Source of the DNA: CALBZH01 sp964538515
GTDB taxonomy: Bacteria; Desulfobacterota; Syntrophobacteria; Syntrophobacterales; Syntrophobacteraceae
DNA length: 64,000 bases
NCBI GenBank assembly: GCA_964538515.1
Contig: CAZIEW010000011.1
Coordinates: 23,095 to 87,094 of the forward strand
Reading direction: 5' to 3'
In this document: piece after piece, positions 28,783 to 36,391 of the stretch
Layout: the number at the start of each line of letters is the position of its first letter
How positions within the stretch are numbered: position 1 is the first letter of the stretch
Position numbers and translations under genes: made by a program
Notes under the pieces: generated by a model
Databases searched by the model: none
What the model saw: the letters and a program-made list of their open reading frames with translations, nothing else
Told to the model about the DNA's origin: nothing

Positions 28783-30161
28783 TTACCCGCCTCGAAACAG
28801 TGCTTTCGGACAGGCTCGCCGAACGGAACGGCATAATCCCCCGTGAAGCACGCAAGGCAGAAGGGATGGCCCTCCATCTGGCTGTCGGCGCCTTCCAGGA
28901 GACCGTCAAGACTCAGATACCCGAGGGAGTCCAGCCCGATGAAGTCGCGGATCTCGCTCACCGAGTGCGAGGAGGCGATGAGCTCCCCCTTTGTCGAGAA
29001 GTCGATCCCGTAGGGGCAGGGAAAGCGGTGGGGCGGGCAGCTCACCAGCATGTGAATCTCTTTGGCGCCGGCGTCACGCAGGGTCTTGATGCGGGTACGC
29101 GTCGTGGTGCCCCGAATGATGGAGTCCTCCACCAGGACGACTCGTTTCCCGCGCAGGAGCTCCCGGACGGGATTGAGCTTGATGCGCACGGCGAAATCCC
29201 GCATGGCCTGGCTTGGCTGAATGAACGTGCGGCCGACGTAGTGGTTCCGGATGACGCCCATTTCGAGAGGGATCCCGGATGCCTCCGCGAACCCCAGGGC
29301 CGCGTAGTTGCCGGAATCGGGGAACGGCATGACCAGATCCGCGTCGAACTTGTTCTCACGTCCCAGGATATGCCCGAGGCGTTTACGGCAAAGGTAAACG
29401 TTCTGTCCGAAGATGCTGCTGTCAGGACGAGCGAAATAGATGAACTCGAAGATGCATTGGGCCGGACGGACTTCCGCAAAGGGATGCATGGAGCGAAGGC
29501 CGTTTTTGTCGATGATGAGAATCTCGCCGGGGGCGATGTCCCGGATGTAGGTCGCCTCGATCAGATCGAGGGCGCAGGTCTCGGAGGCCAGAACGTAGCT
29601 GCCGTTGAGCTCTCCCAGGCATAGGGGCCGGTAGCCGCGGGGGTCGCGAATCCCGATGAGCTTGTCTTTCGTGCACATGACGAACGAGTACGCCCCCTCC
29701 ACCTGCCTGAGCGCCCGCACCAGGGCTTCCTCCAGACCGAGCTTCAGCTCCCGCGCCATGAGGTGCAGGACGATCTCGGTATCCATGGTGGTTTGAAAGA
29801 TGGCTCCCTGGGCTTCCAAGTCCCGGCGAAGCTTGAGCGCATTCACCAGGTTGCCGTTGTGGCCGATCCCGTAGTGCTCGTTGTTGAGAAAGACCACGAA
29901 GGGCTGGGCATTGACCAGGAGCGATGAGCCCGTGGTCGAGTAGCGCACATGGCCAATGGCCAGGTCTCCGTGAAGCGCTTTCAAGGTTTCTTCCTTGAAA
30001 ACCTCGGACACCAGACCCATGTGTTTGTATTCACGAACCTGACAGCCATCCGATACGGCAATCCCGGCGCTTTCCTGCCCTCGGTGCTGCAGGGCGTAAA
30101 GGCCGAAATAGGTCAGTTTGGCTGCGTCCGGATTGCCGTAAACCCCGAAAATCCCGCACAT
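28779..30161 (-). CDS. purF: Amidophosphoribosyltransferase
   Basis: 460 residues; first committed step of purine synthesis. It starts M-C-G-I-F-G-V, so removal of Met exposes the catalytic Cys1 without a propeptide. The class II glutaminase domain carries Y-A-L-Q-H-R-G-Q-E-S-A-G. The phosphoribosyltransferase domain has V-V-L-V-E-D-S-I-I-R-G-T-T. Cysteines in C-P-P-H-R-F-P-C are in the place where iron-sulfur type PurF enzymes carry cluster ligands. It lies 3 nt after carB and overlaps kdsD, so nucleotide and KDO genes share a transcript. Confidence 0.95.
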   Translation of the reverse strand: MCGIFGVYGNPDAAKLTYFGLYALQHRGQESAGIAVSDGCQVREYKHMGLVSEVFKEETLKALHGDLAIGHVRYSTTGSSLLVNAQPFVVFLNNEHYGIGHNGNLVNALKLRRDLEAQGAIFQTTMDTEIVLHLMARELKLGLEEALVRALRQVEGAYSFVMCTKDKLIGIRDPRGYRPLCLGELNGSYVLASETCALDLIEATYIRDIAPGEILIIDKNGLRSMHPFAEVRPAQCIFEFIYFARPDSSIFGQNVYLCRKRLGHILGRENKFDADLVMPFPDSGNYAALGFAEASGIPLEMGVIRNHYVGRTFIQPSQAMRDFAVRIKLNPVRELLRGKRVVLVEDSIIRGTTTRTRIKTLRDAGAKEIHMLVSCPPHRFPCPYGIDFSTKGELIASSHSVSEIRDFIGLDSLGYLSLDGLLEGADSQMEGHPFCLACFTGDYAVPFGEPVRKHCFEAGK

Positions 30162-30164
30162 GCG

Positions 30165-33100
30165 CTAGCTCTCGATGCTCTCTCGGTGGTATTCTTGAAT
30201 GGTCTTCACGCTCCAGTCGCCCCGCTGCAATGCCGCCACGGCTTCGGCCAGCGCCCTGGCCCCCGCCACGGTGGTCGTGTAAACGACATTGTACAGCAAG
30301 GTCGTCCGGCGAATCTCATACGCGTCGGAAGACGTCTTCTTCCCCAGGCTCGTGTTGATCACGAGCTGGATCTTTCCGTTCTTGATATGGTCCACCACGT
30401 TGGGGCGGCCTTCGGACAGCTTGTGAACCGTTTCAACCGGGAGGCCGTTTTCCCGCAGAAACGAAGCGGTCCCCGCCGTGGCGATCAGCTTAAAACCCAG
30501 CTCCTGAAACCGCTTGGCCGTCGGCAGTACTCCTGGCTTGTCGTGGTCCCGGACGCTGATGAAAACCGTTCCCGAGCTGGGAAGCACGAACCCGGAAGCC
30601 ATCTGGCCTTTGGCGAACGCGGTGCCGAAATCCGGACCAATCCCCATGACCTCGCCGGTCGATTTCATTTCCGGGCCCAGCAGGATGTCCACCCCAGAAA
30701 ATCGGGAGAAGGGGAAAACCGATTCCTTGACTGAAATGTGGCGCGGCTCGACTTCCTTCACAAAACCCAGCTCTCGCAAGGACTTTCCGAGCATAACCTT
30801 GGTCGCCAGCTTTGCCAAGGGGACTCCGACGGCTTTGCTCACGAAGGGAATGGTCCGGGATGCCCGCGGGTTGACCTCGAGCAGGTAGATGTCCCCCTTC
30901 TGGATGGCGAACTGGATATTCATGAGGCCGACAACCCCGAGCTCGGCGGCCAGGAGCTTGGCCTGGCGCTTGATCTCTTCCTGGGTTTCCTTGGAGACGC
31001 TGATGGGGGGAAGCACGCAGGCGCTGTCTCCCGAATGGATGCCCGCTTCCTCGATGTGCTCCATGATCCCGCCCACCACGGTCAGCTCGCCGTCGCTGAT
31101 GGCATCCACGTCGAGCTCAATGGCGTCTTCGAGGAACTGGTCGATCAGGATCGGGTGGCCGGGAGACACATGCACGGCCGTTTCCATGAAGCGATGCAGC
31201 ATGTCATCGTCGTAGACGATTTCCATCGCGCGGCCGCCCAGAACGTAGGAGGGGCGGACCACCACGGGGTAGCCGATCTGCTTGGCCGCATCGATCGCTT
31301 CCTCGACGGTGAAGGCGATCGCGTTGCGGGGCTGTTTGAGATCGACCTTCTGCAGCAGCTGCTGGAATCGCTTGCGGTCTTCGGCGAGATCGATGGCATC
31401 GGGGGAGGTTCCCAGCACCTTTCCTCCGACCTTCTCCAGAGGAACGGCCAGGTTGAGAGGCGTCTGCCCTCCGAACTGGACGATCATGCCGAGCGGCTTT
31501 TCCGTTTCGAGGATGTGAAGCACGTCTTCACGCGTGAGGGGCTCGAAGTAGAGCTTGTCGGAGGTGTCGTAGTCCGTGGAAACCGTTTCGGGGTTGCAGT
31601 TCACCATGATCGACTCGATCCCCTCCTCACGGAGCGAAAAGGAGGCGTGTACGCAGCAGTAGTCGAACTCGATGCCTTGGCCGATGCGATTGGGGCCGCC
31701 GCCGAGGATCACCACCTTGGGCCGGTCGGATGGCCTTGCCTCGTCTTCGGTCTCGTAAGTCGAATAGTAGTAAGGGGTGTAGGCTTCGAATTCGGCGGCG
31801 CAGGTGTCGACCAGCTTGTACACAGGGCGGATGCCGTGTGCGATTCGCTTCTGGCGGACCGTCTCTTCGTCGGTTTCCGTGAGCTGGGCCAGCCGCACGT
31901 CCGAAAACCCCCAGGACTTGGCCAGCCGCAGCTTCTCGCCGTCATCGAGGATCGAGCCGCGAGACTGCAAGTCGACGATGGACCGCTCCATCAGAACGAT
32001 CTCCTGCATGTGGTGCAGGAACCATGGGTCGATGTAGGTCAGCTGATGGACTTCCTCGATGGAGAACCCCAGCTTGAAGGCTTCGCCGATCTGAAACAGC
32101 CGCTTCGAGTTGGGCGTTCGCAACCCCTGGCGGAGCTGCTCGATGTAGTCGGCGGAAGGGTCGGCCGGCGGCTCGATGAAGCCGAATCGACCGATTTCAA
32201 GGGATCGCATGGCTTTCTGGAGCGCCTCCTTGAAGGTGCGTCCGATCGCCATGGTTTCTCCGACGGACTTCATGGACGTTGTCAGAACGTCCTCGGTTTT
32301 CGGAAATTTCTCGAAGGTGAACCGCGGCGCCTTGACCACGCAATAGTCGATCGTGGGCTCGAAGGAGGCCTTGGTCTCGCGGGTGATGTCGTTGGCGATC
32401 TCATCGAGTGAATACCCGACGGCGAGCTTGGCGGCAATCTTGGCGATGGGGAACCCGGTGGCCTTGGACGCCAGGGCCGAAGACCGCGAAACGCGAGGGT
32501 TCATCTCGATGACGACCATCTCGCCGTCCGCGGGGTTGATGGCGAACTGGACGTTGGAGCCTCCAGTTTCGACCCCGATCTCCCGCAGGATGGCGATGGA
32601 TGCGTCGCGCAGCACCTGGTACTCGCGGTCGGTGAGAGTCTGGGCGGGAGCCACCGTGATCGAATCCCCCGTGTGGACTCCCATGGCGTCGATGTTTTCG
32701 ATGGAGCAGATGATGACGACATTGTCCATCTTGTCGCGCATCACCACGAGCTCGAACTCCTACCACCAGAGCACGGACTGCTCGAGCATGACTGCGTGGA
32801 TCATGCTGGCATCGAGACCGCTCTGGGAGAGATCGAGGAGCTCCTCCCGGTTGTACGCCACGCCGCCTCCCGTCCCGCCCAGCGTGAAAGAGGGGCGGAC
32901 GATGATGGGGTATCCGATCTCGGATGCGATGGCTTCCACTTCGAACATGGACCGGGCGATCCCGCTCGCGGGGACCTTGAGCCCGATGTTGTGCATGGCT
33001 TCCCGAAAGAGCTCTCGATCCTCGGCCTTCTTGATCACATCCACGTTGGCGCCGATCATTTCCACGCCGCATTCGGAAAGGACGCCCATTTCCGCCACCT

Positions 33101-33401
33101 TCACCGCCACGTTCAGGGCCGTCTGGCCTCCGAGGGTGGGGAGCAGTGCGTCGGGGCGCTCGCGGCGGATCACTTTGGCAACAGCCTCCGGGGTGATGGG
33201 CTCGATGTAGGTGCGCGGCGCCGTCTCGGGATCGGTCATGATGGTGGCGGGGTTGCTGTTGACGAGGACGATCTCGTACCCTTCCTCGCGGAGGGCCTTG
33301 CAGGCCTGCGTGCCCGAATAGTCGAACTCGCACGCCTGACTGATGATGATGGGGCCCGACCCGATGATGAGGATCTTCCGGATGTCGGTTCGCTTCGGCA
33401 T
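30165..33401 (-). pseudogene. carB: Carbamoyl phosphate synthase large subunit, interrupted by in-frame TAG at 32760-32762
   Basis: Together the two frame-matched segments give 1078 codons, the normal CarB length. The N-terminal part starts M-P-K-R-T-D-I-R-K-I-L-I-I-G-S-G-P after AAGGAG. The C-terminal part contains the second ATP-grasp domain and the allosteric domain. At codon 214 or so, where homologues read G-W-K-E-Y/F-E, the sequence reads W-W-stop-E-F-E. GGG-TGG-AAG to TGG-TGG-TAG would explain both changes, with no frameshift. All other visible motifs look intact (H-T-G-D-S-I, G-G-Q-T-P-L-N). A sequencing or assembly error seems likelier than true loss, because carA, argF and purF are intact. 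Confidence 0.85.
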
Positions 33402-33466
33402 GAGCTCCTTTCTTATACGGGATATACGGCAGCTCTGGAAACACAATGCTCCCGCGTGATCCACCT

Positions 33467-33530
33467 CTCTCCCCCCAAGAGGTCATTCCAAAGCTCCCTC
33501 TCCCTCAGGAAGAGGGCTGGGGGGAGGGGA
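33467..33530. repeat. REP-like C-run/G-run intergenic element between carA and carB
   Basis: The intergenic stretch carries alternating C-rich and G-rich tracts. A small hairpin is CCCTC (33502-33506), AGGAA loop, GAGGG (33512-33516), flanked by CTCTCCCCCC before and GGGGGGAGGGG after. This composition matches a dispersed palindromic element type often seen between genes in GC-rich genomes. It may modulate carA-carB mRNA ends. Only one copy of this type was noticed here. Confidence 0.5.
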
Positions 33531-33537
33531 CTCCAAA

Positions 33538-34680
33538 TCACTTGTTTTCCTGCATCAACTTGATGAACCGCTCGAACAGATACGAGGCGTCATGGGGCCC
33601 CGGGGAAGCTTCCGGATGGTACTGGACGCTGAACGCGGGCACTTCGAGGTGCTCCATCCCCTCCAAGGTGTTGTCGTTGAGATTGACGTGGGTGAGCCGC
33701 ACGGGAATTCCCTTCATGGAATTCAAATCCACGCAGAATCCGTGGTTCTGGGAGGTGATCTCCACCTTGCCCGTCAACAGGTCCTTTACGGGCTGGTTGG
33801 CTCCCCGGTGGCCGAATTTCAGCTTGAACGTCTGGCCTCCCAGGGCCAGTCCCATCATCTGGTGGCCAAGGCAGATTCCGAAAAGCGGCCGCTGCCCGAC
33901 CAGCTCGCGTACGCTGTCGATCACATAATCCACAGCGGCGGGATCCCCCGGGCCGTTCGAAAGGAAGATCCCGTCGGGCTCGGTCGATAGGAGCGTCCGG
34001 GCAGGTGTGTGAGCCGGAAAGACCAACGTCTCGCAACCATTGGCTTCGAGCAGGCGCAGGATGTTGTACTTGATCCCGCAGTCAAGGGCCGCCACGCGAT
34101 ATCGATTTGCGCCGGGTGTCCAGGGGGCGGTGAGGTCCACGTCCGCGGGGCCGTTCCGCCAAAGATAAGGCTTGGCGCATGTGACGTGCCGGACCATGTC
34201 CACACCGGAAAGGCCGGGAAAGTCCCGCACCTCACGGAGCAGACGGGCGGTGTCGTCCGTGTCCGTGGCGATGATCCCCCGCATGGCGCCCGCAACGCGC
34301 AGGTGCCGGGTCAGAGCCCGCGTGTCGATCCCCTCGATGCCGATCTTATGGTGCTCATTGAGGAAATCCGCAAGGCTCCGGTTGCTTCGCCAGTTGCTGG
34401 CAAAGTCCTGATACTCACGAACGACAAAACCCTCGACCTGGATGGCCGCCGATTCCATGTCCTCCGGATTGATGCCGTACGTTCCCGTGAGCGGATAGGT
34501 CATCGTGACGATCTGCCCCTTGTAAGACGGGTCCGTCAGCACCTCCTGATAGCCGCTCATGCTGGTGTTGAACACGACTTCGCCCAGCGCGCGCCCCTGG
34601 CCCGCGAAGGCATAGCCGCGGAAAACGGTACCGTCCTCGAGAACGAGCAAAGCTCGAGTCCGCTCCCAAGGTGCTCCCAT
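33538..34680 (-). CDS. carA: Carbamoyl phosphate synthase small subunit
   Basis: 380 residues; glutaminase subunit that channels ammonia to CarB. The N-terminal domain has S-M-S-G-Y-Q-E-V-L-T-D-P-S-Y and G-Q-I-V-T-M-T-Y-P. The class I amidotransferase domain has the nucleophile in G-I-C-L-G-H-Q and the His/Glu pair in V-Q-Y-H-P-E-A-S-P-G-P. A short N-terminal extension precedes T-R-A-L-L-V-L-E-D-G-T. It is followed after a 136-nt spacer by carB. Confidence 0.95.
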   Translation of the reverse strand: MGAPWERTRALLVLEDGTVFRGYAFAGQGRALGEVVFNTSMSGYQEVLTDPSYKGQIVTMTYPLTGTYGINPEDMESAAIQVEGFVVREYQDFASNWRSNRSLADFLNEHHKIGIEGIDTRALTRHLRVAGAMRGIIATDTDDTARLLREVRDFPGLSGVDMVRHVTCAKPYLWRNGPADVDLTAPWTPGANRYRVAALDCGIKYNILRLLEANGCETLVFPAHTPARTLLSTEPDGIFLSNGPGDPAAVDYVIDSVRELVGQRPLFGICLGHQMMGLALGGQTFKLKFGHRGANQPVKDLLTGKVEITSQNHGFCVDLNSMKGIPVRLTHVNLNDNTLEGMEHLEVPAFSVQYHPEASPGPHDASYLFERFIKLMQENK

Positions 34681-34862
34681 GAGATCTCCTTACGCACTGA
34701 AGTCAGCAACACGTTATTTTAAGCGCCACTGAACGAGGCTAAAGCTCGATTAGCATTGCCTCAAGAACGTTGAGGCATGCCAAGGTCAAAATCGATGCAT
34801 TGTAACGACAACCTGGAAGATGGCAACTGATTTCGAACCTGGCTTCGAAACGGGGTGCCTGT

Positions 34863-35600
34863 TTACGCCATCGTCTTTCGGATCCGCTCGAGGTCCTCGG
34901 GCGTGTCGATGCCCATGCTCTCCACGGGAGACAGGGCGACCTGGATTGGGTGTCCATGCTCGAGCGCGCGCAGTTGCTCGAGCTTTTCCGACTGCTCGAG
35001 GGGGCTCGGAGGGAGCAGGGTGAACTCCTTGAGGAAGGAAAGCCGATAGGCGTAGAAGCCGAGATGCTTCAGGAAGCGCAGCGGAGAGCCCGTGGCGTCA
35101 CGGCGGTGGGGAATGGGGGAGCGCGAGAAATAGAGGGCCTTCCAGCTCCCGTCGACGACCACCTTGACCACGTTGGGGTCCAGATATTCCCGCTCGTCCT
35201 GGCTGAAGTAGGCGAGCGTCGCCATGGGCTTGTCGACATTCTCGAGAAGGGCCGCAACCAGGACCTCGATCATGAGCGGATAGACCAGGGGCTCATCGCC
35301 CTGAATGTTCACGACAACGTCCGAAGGGGCAACCCCGCACAGGGCTCCGGCCTCGGCCAAGCGGTCGGTGCCGCTTGCGTGATCGCTGCGCGTGAGCACG
35401 CACTCTCCCCCGAAGCCCGTTACCGCCTCCAGGATACGCACGTCGTCCGTTGCGACAATCAGTCGATCGAGGCAGGAAGCCATCTTCGATCGTTCGTAGA
35501 CATGCTGGATCATGGGCTTGCCGTGGATGTCCACCAACGGCTTTCCGGGCAGCCGGGTGGACGCAAAACGGGCGGGAATCATTCCGACGATTCGTGGCAA
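34863..35600 (-). CDS. kdsB: 3-deoxy-manno-octulosonate cytidylyltransferase
   Basis: 245 residues; activates KDO to CMP-KDO for lipid A-core assembly. The nucleotide-binding start I-P-A-R-F-A-S-T-R-L-P-G-K-P-L is typical. N-I-Q-G-D-E-P-L and the D-A-S-G-T-D-R-L-like segment (S-D-H-A-S-G-T-D-R) bind metal and substrate. Length is normal. It is separated by about 180 bp, in which I see no gene, from carA downstream. Confidence 0.95.
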   Translation of the reverse strand: MPRIVGMIPARFASTRLPGKPLVDIHGKPMIQHVYERSKMASCLDRLIVATDDVRILEAVTGFGGECVLTRSDHASGTDRLAEAGALCGVAPSDVVVNIQGDEPLVYPLMIEVLVAALLENVDKPMATLAYFSQDEREYLDPNVVKVVVDGSWKALYFSRSPIPHRRDATGSPLRFLKHLGFYAYRLSFLKEFTLLPPSPLEQSEKLEQLRALEHGHPIQVALSPVESMGIDTPEDLERIRKTMA

Positions 35601-35616
35601 CGTGTCCTCCTTGATC

Positions 35617-36039
35617 CTAAGGTAAGTCCTCGACCCAGCAAAGATAGTCCGAAAAAGGAGCCGTTGAGAGCGTGTTGTAGAAGTGCCGGTCTGCCGTGAC
35701 CATCCTCGCTCCCATCAACATGGCCAGGACGAGATACATGCAGTCATAAACGCTGCACTGATTGAGGGAAGCTATTTCGAAGGCCGCGTCCATCAGAAGA
35801 CGGAAAGGGTGCGTTTCGATGGGGAAGCTTCTCATGGCCGAGCGGATCTCCTGGGCCTCCTCCGTGGATAGCTCTCCCCTCCGGACCCTCCTGCACAGAA
35901 CGGTGTCGATCTCCAGCAAAAGAAGATCAGGGGCCAGCAGTTGAAATCGCGGGGTTAGTAAGCGCGAAGCTTCGTCGGTGCAAACCTCTTCAAGAAACCA
36001 TTTTACCGCGACGCCGGCATCCACCACATACTTACTCAT
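35617..36039 (-). CDS. PIN-domain toxin (VapC/FitB-like)
   Basis: A 140-residue PIN-domain protein. Acidic residues of the nuclease site are in V-V-D-A-G-V-A-V-K-W near the N-terminus, L-L-E-I-D-T, S-V-Y-D-C-M-Y near residue 99 and V-T-A-D-R-H-F near 115. It would cleave RNA as a type II toxin. The start overlaps the antitoxin stop by 4 nt (ATGA), the usual antitoxin-first coupling. It lies immediately upstream (on its strand) of kdsB, as an accessory insertion in a housekeeping run. Confidence 0.85.
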   Translation of the reverse strand: MSKYVVDAGVAVKWFLEEVCTDEASRLLTPRFQLLAPDLLLLEIDTVLCRRVRRGELSTEEAQEIRSAMRSFPIETHPFRLLMDAAFEIASLNQCSVYDCMYLVLAMLMGARMVTADRHFYNTLSTAPFSDYLCWVEDLP

Positions 36040-36266
36040 CCATAACGCTCCTCGTGAAGCATCTCGGCGCTGTCGCTGAACTGACGCTCCTTGAGCTTGC
36101 TCCGGATGCGAGCCGCCACTTCCTTGGCATCCGCCATGTCGAGCAGCGAAGCTTGTTCCAGTATGAGCTTGAGCTCCGCTTGCAGCGAGCGACCGTTGAG
36201 AAAAGCTCGCCGCTTGAGGCGGTCCACAACCTTGCCGTCCACGTTTCGAATGAGAATCTGCGTCAT
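36036..36266 (-). CDS. FitA/VapB-like ribbon-helix-helix antitoxin
   Basis: 76 residues. The N-terminal beta strand and helices (T-Q-I-L-I-R-N-V-D, then V-V-D-R-L-K-R-R-A, G-R-S-L-Q-A-E) fit a FitA-type RHH DNA-binding domain. The C-terminal part is charged and would wrap the PIN toxin. The ATG encoding M-T-Q-I-L-I was chosen since homologues start at this strand and GGAGG lies upstream; a start seven codons earlier is less likely. It is probably autoregulated through the palindrome just upstream. Confidence 0.82.
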   Translation of the reverse strand: MTQILIRNVDGKVVDRLKRRAFLNGRSLQAELKLILEQASLLDMADAKEVAARIRSKLKERQFSDSAEMLHEERYG

Positions 36267-36287
36267 CCTCAAAGCACCTCCCTTCAA

Positions 36288-36308
36288 ATGTTATCATTGT
36301 GATAGCAT
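36288..36308. promoter_or_regulatory. Operator-like inverted repeat of the toxin-antitoxin operon
   Basis: ATGTTATCA, a 3-nt spacer and TGATAGCAT form an inverted repeat with one mismatch in nine. It is AT-rich within a GC-rich neighbourhood and lies 22 nt before the antitoxin start, where an RHH autorepressor should bind. Confidence 0.6.
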
Positions 36309-36391
36309 TTTGGCGCTGCGGCCGCAACCTGCAGATCTCCTGATAGCTGCCGACAGACGCTGCGGACATCCGCTCAATCATCCGCCGTGGC

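Noticed and set aside
32760..32762. Pyrrolysine or other amber recoding at the carB TAG
   Set aside because: TAG is used as a normal stop by several genes here (dapL, argB and carB itself), the replaced residue is an ordinary conserved Lys, and the neighbouring Gly is changed too. Error or mutation is simpler.
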